DNA from: Aliiroseovarius crassostreae
Lineage (GTDB): Bacteria; Pseudomonadota; Alphaproteobacteria; Rhodobacterales; Rhodobacteraceae
Assembly (NCBI RefSeq): GCF_001307765.1
Contig: NZ_LKBA01000004.1
Span: 310,001 to 374,000, forward strand
DNA: 64,000 nt
Direction: 5' to 3'
A program made the translations under genes and the position numbers. The notes under the pieces are model-generated. The model did not search any database and was not told the origin of the DNA. It saw only the letters and a list, made by a program, of their open reading frames with translations. Shown piece after piece: positions 38,103 to 46,449 of the stretch. Positions within the stretch are counted from its first letter, which is position 1. Each line of letters starts with the position of its first letter.

Positions 38103-38645
38103 TCACTCATAAATTGGCGGAGAGGCATAGGCCACCAGCCCAAGCTTGCGGGCGGTGTCCATGGTCAGAATATCACTGTTGAACTTTGGGCTTTGAAAGG
38201 CCCGGATCGCGGCCCGTGTCGGGGCATCCAATGTGCTGCTGACAGGGCCGTCAAAAAAGCCGCGCGCCTGCAGGGCCCGCTGAAGCGAGGCAATGAACTC
38301 GGGTGTGAAACTCGGCGGGCAGGGCACTTCGAAATAATAGGTCTGCCCCCCTGCGGTGATCGCCTGACGGGTGATGGTTTCATAACGCGGCGGGGTGATG
38401 ATCGTGTTGCCATCCGGGGCAAAGACGGCGGGTGCGACCTGTTTGCTTTCTGTGATCGTTTCGATCGCGGCGGGCGTGGTATCCTTGCCGTAGCAGGCCC
38501 CGATCCGCCCGCCTTTCGGTCGTTCGCCGGGGGCAAGCAGGATGGCGCCTTCGGGCAGTTTGGTTGCCTCGGGCGCGGCAGAGGTGCAGCCTGTCAGGAC
38601 CAGCCCCAGAAAGGCAATGGGGAGTGGAAAGGAAAGAAGGCGCAT
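38103..38645 (-). CDS. lipoprotein with peptidoglycan-binding-like domain
   Basis: A 180-residue protein. The signal peptide ends in the lipobox LTGC (MRLLSFPLPIAFLGLVLTGC). A middle region of unknown fold carries GRIGACYGKD. The last 65 residues (FIASLQRALQARGFFDGPVSSTLDAPTRAAIRAFQ) match the PG_binding_1 helix bundle. It is probably an outer-membrane lipoprotein contacting the cell wall. It is a single gene. Confidence 0.82.
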   Translation of the reverse strand: MRLLSFPLPIAFLGLVLTGCTSAAPEATKLPEGAILLAPGERPKGGRIGACYGKDTTPAAIETITESKQVAPAVFAPDGNTIITPPRYETITRQAITAGGQTYYFEVPCPPSFTPEFIASLQRALQARGFFDGPVSSTLDAPTRAAIRAFQSPKFNSDILTMDTARKLGLVAYASPPIYE

Positions 38646-39316
<671 letters not shown>

Positions 39317-39317
<1 letters not shown>

Positions 39318-40132
39318 TGACCGGCGGGGTAGGGCACGCGCCGCGCCTGCCTGCCCGCCTGCCCGCCCGCCTGTGGCGCGGCTGCGCGCGCGGCGCTGTG
39401 CTGGCTTTTGCGCTGGTGGCAGGGGGGCTTTCCCCGGATGTCGCCGTGGCAGAGATCACCGGCGCGGCCTATGGCGCCCCGACCACGGCCTATGGCCACG
39501 GGGTGGTGCCGGGGGGCGAATATCAGGGCATTGAGTTTACGCTTGATGGCACCCGAAAGATCGGGAATGCGGTTCTGGGGGGTGTTTATGAAGACACGTC
39601 CCCACGGCTGATTGATGTCACGGGGGATGGCAAACCCGAAGTGATCACCGTGGTGTCCTATTTCGACAAGGGCTCGGCGCTTCGCATCTGGGGCGAACGC
39701 GCGGCACCGGATCATCCGAAGGGCTCCGAAATGGTTGTGCTGGCCGAAACGGCCCCGATCGGAAAGCGGCATCGCTGGCTTGCGGTCATCGGGGCGGCCG
39801 ACCTTGATGGCGATGGTCATATCGAGATCGCCTATATCGACCGGCCGCATCTTGCGAAAACCCTGCGGATCTGGCGCCTTGAACAAACGGCGCGCGGGGG
39901 GCGGCTTGTTGAGGTCGCCTCCAAAACTGGGCTGACCAATCATCGGATCGGGCAGGAGTTCATCACCGGTGGCATTCGGGAATGCGGAGCGGGGCCGGAG
40001 ATCATCACCGTGGATGCGGGCTGGCAGAACGTCATGGCGACGCGGTTTGAGGCGGGGCAGATCAAGAGCCGCCGGCTTGGACCGTTCTCAGGGCGAGGCG
40101 CGGTTCACGCGGCGCTTTCCTGTCAGGGCTAA
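39317..40132 (+). CDS. secreted FG-GAP/VCBS-repeat protein
   Basis: A 271-residue protein with an Arg-rich signal peptide (cleavage near VAVAEITG). At least two FG-GAP/VCBS-like calcium loops are visible: LIDVTGDGKPEVITV and GAADLDGDGHIEIAYI. This implies a beta-propeller-like periplasmic or secreted protein. It overlaps the ferredoxin stop by one base; a functional link to ferredoxin is not obvious. Confidence 0.8.
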
Positions 40133-40179
40133 ACGCGTCTGGGCCGTGCAAAAGCACCTGTTTCTTCCGAACTGTCCCG

Positions 40180-40204
40180 GATCTTGGCCCCAGATCTTGG
40201 CCCC
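40180..40204. repeat. 13-bp tandem duplication
   Basis: GATCTTGGCCCCA occurs twice in a row (the second copy lacks the last base), in the gap between convergent genes. Confidence 0.6.
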
Positions 40205-40268
40205 GGACCCTGGCATGATGTGCCATCTGTCGGGTGCCCTTCTGCCGGAGGATCCCTGAGATCTGGAT

Positions 40269-41477
40269 TTATGGCGTCGCCGTGTGCCCTGTCCGCCGCT
40301 GCGAGAGGATCAGGGCAAAAGCGGCCACTCCAATCGGCACAAGGCTGGCGATGACCAGCAGATTTGCACCACTCCATCCGATCCAGGCCATAACGACCCC
40401 CGGCAGGAACGCCCCCAGCATGGCAAAGACCCCGATCGAGACGTCATTTACGGCCTGAACCGACAGCGCATGATCCCGTGGGGCGCTCTGGGCCACCAGA
40501 TACGAGCCTCCGACATAGGTCATGTTCCAGCCGATCCCCAGCAGAACCAGCGTGGTCTTGATGGTTGGGATGGACAATGGATAGAGGGCAGCCGCTGCCG
40601 AAGACCCGACAAGCAACAGGGTGCCAATCAGGCAGACCGCCATCGCGCCAATGCCTGAAATGATCCTGCCCATGAAAAGCGACGGGACAAACATGGCCAG
40701 AACATGCCACTGGATGGAAACGGAGATCTCCTGAAAGAAACAGCCCAGATCATCGAGGATCAGTGATGCGGAAATCATCAGAAGGTTCATCGAGCCATAC
40801 CCTGTCGCGGCGCAGGCCATGCCAAAGGCCAGTTTGGGGGTGCGCAGTGCTGCGCGCAGGTCTGCTAGCCGGAACTTCCGGGGGGATGTTTCCGGCCAGG
40901 GCAGGGGGGGCAGCACCACCAGGGCAATGATCACAACCGACAGCACCGCGATGCCCAGGTAAGAGGAGGCGAAGAGGTTTGTCGAAAACAGAGCCTGGCG
41001 TGACAGGAGCGGGCCGATAAGGGCGGCCGCCGTTCCGCCAAAGACCACCAGCGACATGGCCTGCGCCTTGCGCGCCGCCGGGGCCACCTCAAGTGCGGCA
41101 AAACGATAGAAATTCACATTTGCCAGGTTGATCCCCAGAAACGCATGGGACAGGCACAGCAGCACGGGATCCGACCAGATCACAGCCAGATAGCCCAGAG
41201 CGCCGCCAATGACACCGGAAAACGCCGCGAGAACAAAGACCGGCTTGCGCCCGAAACGCTCCATCAATGCCGCCGAAGGGTAGGTGGCCAGCAAGAGGGC
41301 CAGAAACTGGATCCCGTAGGGCACAGTTGACAGGCCGCCCGTCCAGCCGATCTCTTGCGCAATCAGTGCCGACACCGTGACCGAGATCACGGCGGAACTG
41401 AGGCCAAGCCCATTGCCAAGAGCAAGGCTGATGACCGGGAAGAAGGAGGTGATGTTTTTGAATGCCGCTTTATGCAA
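40269..41477 (-). CDS. MFS transporter of the serine/cysteine-like locus
   Basis: A 402-residue, 12-helix protein. I start at TTG 41477: GGAG lies seven bases upstream and the start overlaps the enzyme gene's stop by eight bases. The result begins MHKAAFKNITSFFPVISLA, with the first helix in place. MERFGRKPVFVLAAFSGVIGG is the MFS loop 2-3 signature. A longer ATG reading (41621) would run 144 bases back into the enzyme gene. Context suggests export, or uptake, of the operon's product; no substrate motif is visible. Confidence 0.85.
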   Translation of the reverse strand: MHKAAFKNITSFFPVISLALGNGLGLSSAVISVTVSALIAQEIGWTGGLSTVPYGIQFLALLLATYPSAALMERFGRKPVFVLAAFSGVIGGALGYLAVIWSDPVLLCLSHAFLGINLANVNFYRFAALEVAPAARKAQAMSLVVFGGTAAALIGPLLSRQALFSTNLFASSYLGIAVLSVVIIALVVLPPLPWPETSPRKFRLADLRAALRTPKLAFGMACAATGYGSMNLLMISASLILDDLGCFFQEISVSIQWHVLAMFVPSLFMGRIISGIGAMAVCLIGTLLLVGSSAAAALYPLSIPTIKTTLVLLGIGWNMTYVGGSYLVAQSAPRDHALSVQAVNDVSIGVFAMLGAFLPGVVMAWIGWSGANLLVIASLVPIGVAAFALILSQRRTGHTATP

Positions 41478-42393
41478 TTTGCCGCTCCCCCTGATTTTTC
41501 GCCTCTGTTGAGGCCAGAAGCGCCGAGGCGAGGTAGGATTCCCCACTGTCATACGCAAGTGTTGCGACGAGCGCGTCAGGGTTTGCCCTGGCGATGCGTT
41601 TGGCGGCGGCGTAATTGGCACCGCTGGTCATGCCCGGAAAGAACCCGATATCTTTTGCCATTTCGCTCTGGCCGAAATGCGCCTCGGAAGGGGAGATGGT
41701 CTGGGTCTGTTCAACCAGCGAAAGGTCGAGGAAAGGCGGCACCACCCCCACGGCAAATCCCTCCAGCGGATGATCGACAAACCTGTCTGTTGCCAGGTCG
41801 CAACCCTCGGGCATCACCAGATGGGTGGACAGCGTGCTGAAATTGGCGCGCAGGCTGGTTGCAATGCCGGTAAAGCTTGCCCCGGTTCCGGCGCCTTTCA
41901 CAAGGATAAGCCGTTGTCCCGGCGCCAAAACCCGCGCAATCTGGGCGCTGAAATCCGGGCCGGTTTCCTCCAGATGTGCCTTCAGATTGGCCCGGTTGGC
42001 GAATTGATCCGTGAAGACCCATTTGTCTGGTTCCTCCGCTCTCATCTGCGCGATGACCTCTTTGGGGCTTTTGCCAAGACGCAGCGCATCTTCCCCCACA
42101 AGGCGGGCGCCATACCGTTGGCAGAGCAGGCGTTTGACCGGCGAAAACGAGAGCCCGATGACCAGATCCACACCGATATCATAGCGCGCCGCCTCAAACG
42201 CGAGGCTCACCCCCAGATTCCCCCCCGATTTTTCCAAGATCCGCTTTGGCCCACCAGGGGTGAGTTGGCCCGAGGTGAGGGCCTCTTGCAGGATGTGCCG
42301 CGCGGCCCGCGCCTTGTGTGACCCCCCAGGCTGAAGGGCTTCCATCTTGACGATGATGTTTTCAAACTGTCGAACCGGGGTCTTAGGCCACAT
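41470..42393 (-). CDS. cysteine-synthase-like PLP-dependent enzyme
   Basis: A 307-residue fold-type II PLP enzyme. The Schiff-base lysine is K27 (QPGGSHKARAARHIL), KSGGNLGVSLAFEAARY is the substrate-binding loop, DQFANRANLKAHLEETGPDF is a cysteine-synthase hallmark, GAGTGASFTGIA holds the phosphate and DSGESY closes the ring-nitrogen site. Compared with CysK, the asparagine loop TSGNTG is changed to KSGGNLG and the N-terminus is short. This implies beta-replacement of an activated serine with an unusual nucleophile. It overlaps the acetyltransferase gene by 11 bases. Confidence 0.82.
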   Translation of the reverse strand: MWPKTPVRQFENIIVKMEALQPGGSHKARAARHILQEALTSGQLTPGGPKRILEKSGGNLGVSLAFEAARYDIGVDLVIGLSFSPVKRLLCQRYGARLVGEDALRLGKSPKEVIAQMRAEEPDKWVFTDQFANRANLKAHLEETGPDFSAQIARVLAPGQRLILVKGAGTGASFTGIATSLRANFSTLSTHLVMPEGCDLATDRFVDHPLEGFAVGVVPPFLDLSLVEQTQTISPSEAHFGQSEMAKDIGFFPGMTSGANYAAAKRIARANPDALVATLAYDSGESYLASALLASTEAKNQGERQIA

Positions 42394-42970
42394 GAGAGGG
42401 TGCCTCGTTCAGATATGTGGAAAAGCTGCCCGTTGGGATCTGCGGCTTCACGGTCGTATCGGGGACAACGTCGCGGGTGATCAGGGACCAGGGGCAAATG
42501 AAGCAATCATCGCCGATGTGAACATCCCCTAAAACCCGGGCAAAAGCTCCGATCTCACAGGTGGCGCCGATCACCGTATTGGTCCCATGATCCAGCACAA
42601 ACCGTTTGCCGATCGTGGCCGCGGGATGGATCTCCACGCCGGTCAGGCTGCGGGCAAAATGGCTGATCGCCATGGCGTCACGGGTATGTTCACCCGATTT
42701 GGCGTCCGACCAGAGCGCATGGGCGATCCGGTAGCACAGGGTTGCGATAAACGGCGAATGGGGCACCAGGGCAAATGCGGGTTGCCCCTCAAGAGAGGGA
42801 TCTTTTTGCACATAGGCACACAGGTCTTCCGCCAGAACAGGCAATACATCAGCGCGTACGGACAGCGCATGTTCACAGGTAGATTTCTGCAGCCGTGAGT
42901 TGTTTGGCGCCCTGTCCCCCACTGGAAATAGCTCATGAATGGTTTTCTCTAAAAAATGGTCAACGTTCAT
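42383..42970 (-). CDS. atypical serine O-acetyltransferase (CysE-like)
   Basis: A 195-residue protein. It has a helical N-terminal half and then a left-handed beta-helix (GVEIHPAATIGKRFVLDHGTNTVIGATCEIG), with the catalytic histidine H128 in DHGT. CysE normally reads DHATG-VIGET here, so two active-site positions differ. The C-terminus lacks the DGI-type tail that binds cysteine synthase. ATG 42970 follows GAGGAAACCC. It is the first gene of the operon divergent from the MocR regulator, and probably makes O-acetylserine or a relative. Confidence 0.82.
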   Translation of the reverse strand: MNVDHFLEKTIHELFPVGDRAPNNSRLQKSTCEHALSVRADVLPVLAEDLCAYVQKDPSLEGQPAFALVPHSPFIATLCYRIAHALWSDAKSGEHTRDAMAISHFARSLTGVEIHPAATIGKRFVLDHGTNTVIGATCEIGAFARVLGDVHIGDDCFICPWSLITRDVVPDTTVKPQIPTGSFSTYLNEAPSHVA

Positions 42971-42985
42971 GGGTTTCCTCACAGA

Positions 42986-43006
42986 TGGAACCAAAATTAA
43001 TGGTCC
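42986..43006. promoter_or_regulatory. candidate MocR operator
   Basis: TGGAACCA and TGGTCC, separated by AAATTAA, form an imperfect inverted repeat in the 119-base gap between the divergent operon and regulator. It sits where a MocR dimer would control both. The assignment is by position and symmetry only. Confidence 0.35.
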
Positions 43007-43089
43007 CTCATTTGCCTGTGGAAATGTATGCGTCAATCGAATAAATGTCTTCAAGACAATAATAGGTGGAACGGGAGGGCGCGGCGAGC

Positions 43090-44424
43090 ATGTGGGTGCC
43101 AAAGCTGGAAACGGACCTGACAAAGCATGACGCTATTGTCATGGCACTGAAAAAATCCATTGAAAACGGGGAATTGCTTGCAGGGGACAGGCTTCCTGCT
43201 CAGCGCCAGCTAGCCTATGCGCTTGGTGTGAACCTGTCAACGGTGACGCGGGCCTTTACAGAGGCGACCCAGCAGGGTCTCCTTCAGGGCGAAACGGGCA
43301 GAGGGACCTTCATCAGCCCATCCAGCAAATCCGCCCAGCTGTTTGCGCGCAATGCAAGCTGTCGGGATATGCTTGACCTCAGCAAGATCTCACCACCTGA
43401 AATTGATCATGACAGTTTGCGCCGCCTCTTGCTGGAATGTGCCGAAACGGGCAAGGACCTGTTCGGATATGCCATGCCAGAGCAGATCCGGCAGGCCTGC
43501 AATGCCGCCCGGGACTGGCTGGCCTGGAGAGGCTATGACCTTGCCTGCGGAGAGATTGCGCTGACCGCCGGGGCCCAGGCCGCTTTGCAGGCGGTGTTGG
43601 GAAATGTGATGGGGCCGGGTCAGACGCTGCTGACCGAGGAATTCACCTTCCCCGGGCTCAGGACCATTGCCCAGTCCATGGGGTTGCGATTGCAAGGGGT
43701 GGCCTGTGACCAGCAGGGGCTCAGGCCAGATGATCTGGCGGCAGTGTGCAAACGGGTGAAGGCCAAGACGCTGGTGATCACGCCAAATATCCAGAACCCG
43801 ACAGGAACCATCATGGGGGTGTCCCGCCGGGCCCGGATCGCAGAGCTGGTGGCGGAGTTTGGCCTGACCGTTGTGGAAGATGATGTGTATGGCAGCTACT
43901 CCGGCATGCCGCCTTTTGTCAGCGCGCTCCCCCGTGGCCATATCCTGATCTCGAGCCTGTCCAAATGCCTGTCCCCGGCCCTGCGCTTTGGCTTCGTGGC
44001 CGGGCAGCACCCGGCTGTCAGCAGCCTGCAGGCAAACCCGGCGCTGACAAGCTGGCTCACCTCTCCGCTTCCCCTGATCATGACCACACAGATGATCTGC
44101 AACAAAGATGCGATGCGGATCGCCGACCGCCAGTCCGAAATCGTCCGTGCGCGCTGGGCGGTCCTTCGACGGATTTTTCCTAATATTCAGGCGCACCCGG
44201 CAACCCATCTCTGGCTAGAGGTCGAGAATGAGGGGCAGTTCATACAAAAGGCGCGGGATGCGGGCATCGAAGTTGTCGCCTCAGACCATTTTGCCACATC
44301 GCGGACAGAGCGCAATTACATCCGCTGCTCCCTCACATCCGTGCGCAGCATTGCAGAATTGGCACATGGGTTTGACACCCTGAAACAGCTCGGCGCAAGG
44401 GTGCCGGGAAATGCGCCGGGCTAA
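43090..44424 (+). CDS. MocR/PdxR-type PLP-dependent transcriptional regulator
   Basis: A 444-residue GntR-aminotransferase fusion. The winged helix is at about 12-80 (AGDRLPAQRQLAYALGVNLSTVTRAFTEA). From about 110 a fold-type I aminotransferase domain follows, with the PLP lysine K292 in SLSKCLSPALRFGF and the NPTG block in NIQNPTGT. Such regulators sense PLP aldimines of amino acids. ATG 43090 gives the usual N-terminus; GTG 43066 is possible. It is divergent from the acetyltransferase operon, its likely target. Its stop codon lies within the start of a family 2 repeat. Confidence 0.92.
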   Translation: MWVPKLETDLTKHDAIVMALKKSIENGELLAGDRLPAQRQLAYALGVNLSTVTRAFTEATQQGLLQGETGRGTFISPSSKSAQLFARNASCRDMLDLSKISPPEIDHDSLRRLLLECAETGKDLFGYAMPEQIRQACNAARDWLAWRGYDLACGEIALTAGAQAALQAVLGNVMGPGQTLLTEEFTFPGLRTIAQSMGLRLQGVACDQQGLRPDDLAAVCKRVKAKTLVITPNIQNPTGTIMGVSRRARIAELVAEFGLTVVEDDVYGSYSGMPPFVSALPRGHILISSLSKCLSPALRFGFVAGQHPAVSSLQANPALTSWLTSPLPLIMTTQMICNKDAMRIADRQSEIVRARWAVLRRIFPNIQAHPATHLWLEVENEGQFIQKARDAGIEVVASDHFATSRTERNYIRCSLTSVRSIAELAHGFDTLKQLGARVPGNAPG

Positions 44425-44550
44425 AGCGTTTCGGGATAAACTTGACACACATGTTTCTTCCGAAACGCCCACGACATTGATATCTCTTGCAGCGTTTCAG
44501 TTTTGCCCAGTGTTTTTGCCCTGTGTCAGGTTAAAACCGAAACGCTTTAA
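44422..44550 (+). repeat. family 2 repeat, copy B
   Basis: About 129 bases from TAAAGCGTTTCGGG to CCGAAACGCTTTAA. Hairpin 1 pairs GCGTTTCGG with CCGAAACGC (left half); hairpin 2 pairs GCGTTTC with GAAACGC (right half); CACGACATTGATATCTCTTG lies between. The first TAA is the MocR stop codon. Confidence 0.8.
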
Positions 44551-44595
44551 AGGCTCCGGGTTGCCCAGCGGGTGGCCGCCTCCCCTTTCTCTTTC

Positions 44596-44655
44596 CCTTG
44601 TTCCAAATATCCCGGGGTGAGCGAGCTCGTCTCGCGAGGGGCAGCGCCCCTTTTC
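44596..44655. repeat. family 1 dispersed repeat, single inverted arm
   Basis: CCAAATATCCCGGGGTGA, then GCGAGGGGCAGCGCCCC. The GCAAGA tail is lost. It lies between family 2 copy B and the purD terminator; no gene is seen in 44425-44807. Confidence 0.65.
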
Positions 44656-44705
44656 AGGCTCACGCAGTGAGCCACCAAAAGCACCGAGCCTCAGCGAGGC
44701 CCCCT

Positions 44706-44741
44706 CAAAAGAAACGCCCCGCAACCAGATGGCGCGGGGCG
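44706..44741 (-). terminator. Rho-independent terminator of purD
   Basis: On the minus strand a stem CGCCCCGC/GCGGGGCG with an 11-base loop, followed by TTTCTTTTG, about 67 bases after the purD stop. Confidence 0.65.
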
Positions 44742-44807
44742 AGTTCCACCATGGGATGCCACGGCGGTGATATCACGACGATATCAACGTGACGGTCTTG
44801 ATGGTCG

Positions 44808-46070
44808 TCAGAGCGCACGCCAGCCGATATCGGACCGATAGAAGCCCTCTGGCCAGTCGATCCCGTCGATCATCGCATAGGCACGGTCGCGGGCCTCCTG
44901 CAGGCTGTCGCCCCGGGCCGTCACGTTCAGGACACGTCCACCCGTGGCGGTGATCCTGCCGTCCTTCTCGGTGGTGCCTGCGTGAAACACCATGTTCTTG
45001 CTGTCTTCGGGCAGGCTGTCCAAGCCTTTGATCACTGTGCCTTTTTCGTAAGATCCGGGATAGCCGTTGGCCGCATAAACAACGGTGATCGCGTGATCAT
45101 GCGCCCAGTTGACCTGAGCGTCCTCCAGCCGTTCCTCGGCACAGGCCAGCAGCAGATCCAGCGCCTGCGCGCCAAGGCGCATCATCAGCACCTGACATTC
45201 CGGGTCCCCAAAGCGGACGTTGTATTCCACCAGGCGCGGCTGGCCGTCCTTGATCATCAGCCCTGCATACAGAACGCCCTGATAAGGCGTGCCGCGCTTG
45301 GCCATCTCGGCCACGGTGGGGATCACAATCTCGTCCATCGCCCGGTTGGCAATCTCATCGGTCAGCACCGGGGCAGGTGAATAGGCGCCCATGCCGCCGG
45401 TATTCGGCCCGCTGTCGCCTTCGCCAACCCGCTTGTGGTCCTGCGCCGTGCCCACGGCCAGGGCGGTTTTGCCGTCACACAGGATGAAATACGAGGCCTC
45501 CTCGCCTTCCATGAACTCCTCGATCACCACTTCGGCGCCCGCGCCGCCAAAGGCACCGCCGAACATGTCGTCGATGGCGTCCAGCGCTTCCTGTTCGGTC
45601 ATCGCCACGATCACGCCCTTGCCGGCGGCCAACCCGTCGGCCTTGACCACAATCGGGGCGCCCTGCTTGCGGATATAGGCCTTGGCAGAGCCCGGATCGG
45701 TGAAATGGCCATAGGCCGCGGTGGGGGCGCCTGCGGCGTCACAGATTTCCTTGGTAAAGCTTTTCGAGGCTTCCAGCTTCGCCGCTTCCGCCGAGGGGCC
45801 AAACACCTTGATGCCCGCCTCGCGCAGGCGATCCGCCACCCCGGCGGCCAGCGGCGCTTCGGGGCCAACAATCACGAAGTCGATGCTGTTTTCCTGGGCG
45901 AATTCAACCACCACACCACCATCTTCGATATTGATCGAGGCGCATTCCGCAATCGCCGCCATGCCGGCATTGCCGGGGGCCGCGATCAGCCGGTCACATT
46001 TCGGGTTCTGTTTGACCGCCCATGCCAGCGCATGTTCACGCCCGCCGCTGCCAAGAATAAGGATGTTCAT
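44808..46070 (-). CDS. purD: phosphoribosylamine--glycine ligase
   Basis: A 420-residue ATP-grasp enzyme, second step of purine synthesis. It opens MNILILGSGGREHALAWA. KADGLAAGKGVIVA is the ATP-binding loop, EEFMEGEEASYFILCDG and NTGGMGAYSPAPVLT are family signatures, and EYNVRFGDPECQ is the metal-binding block. ATG 46070 behind GGGGG gives the correct start; the upstream in-frame stretch is not family sequence. Confidence 0.97.
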   Translation of the reverse strand: MNILILGSGGREHALAWAVKQNPKCDRLIAAPGNAGMAAIAECASINIEDGGVVVEFAQENSIDFVIVGPEAPLAAGVADRLREAGIKVFGPSAEAAKLEASKSFTKEICDAAGAPTAAYGHFTDPGSAKAYIRKQGAPIVVKADGLAAGKGVIVAMTEQEALDAIDDMFGGAFGGAGAEVVIEEFMEGEEASYFILCDGKTALAVGTAQDHKRVGEGDSGPNTGGMGAYSPAPVLTDEIANRAMDEIVIPTVAEMAKRGTPYQGVLYAGLMIKDGQPRLVEYNVRFGDPECQVLMMRLGAQALDLLLACAEERLEDAQVNWAHDHAITVVYAANGYPGSYEKGTVIKGLDSLPEDSKNMVFHAGTTEKDGRITATGGRVLNVTARGDSLQEARDRAYAMIDGIDWPEGFYRSDIGWRAL

Positions 46071-46196
46071 CTGTGCCCCCTGGTGTCGCGTCTGATATGG
46101 GTTGGGGCATAGCGGGCCGCGTCCATGGAAACAAGCCTGTTGCGGCGCTATCATCTGAGGAAAATTTTGCCAGTGCCTCTGTCTGTGCCTTTGCCC

Positions 46197-46220
46197 GTGC
46201 CTGTGCCTGTGCCTGTGCCT
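46197..46220. repeat. hexanucleotide tandem repeat (GTGCCT)4
   Basis: Four exact GTGCCT units, preceded by degraded units back to about 46173. It lies in the purD-xseA gap (46071-46449), which also holds a family 2 repeat and no convincing gene. Confidence 0.75.
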
Positions 46221-46295
46221 GAGCTGGGCGCGACCGGGAACGCCCCGGCAGGGCGGCGCTTTCTTTTCCGCTCATCTGGCCCCTCATCTGGCGCC

Positions 46296-46410
46296 AAAGC
46301 GTTTCGACGTCAGCCTGAGACAGGGAAACGCCGAAACGCCGCAAGAGATATCGCTGTCATGCGCGTTTCGGAACAAACATCTGTTTCAAGTTCATCCCGA
46401 AACGCTTTAA
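46296..46410 (-). repeat. family 2 repeat, copy C (inverted orientation)
   Basis: AAAGCGTTTCGACG at the left and CCCGAAACGCTTTAA at the right, with CCGAAACGCCGCAAGAGATATCG and GCGCGTTTCGGAACAAAC inside: the reverse complement arrangement of copies B and D. It is 39 bases before xseA and does not abut a stop codon. Confidence 0.75.
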
Positions 46411-46449
46411 GGTCGGGACAACATCGTTACGCGCACTCGGGATCCCCTC

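Noticed and set aside
44281-44472. Minus-strand frame starting in family 2 copy B and ending in the MocR gene
   Set aside because: Similar MGVSEETC-like starts arise from the same repeat in other copies (for example near 23200), so it is a repeat artefact.
46036-46344. Minus-strand frame with an AQAQAQAQ stretch upstream of purD
   Set aside because: The Ala-Gln run is only the GTGCCT hexamer read backwards; the frame also enters purD and a repeat.
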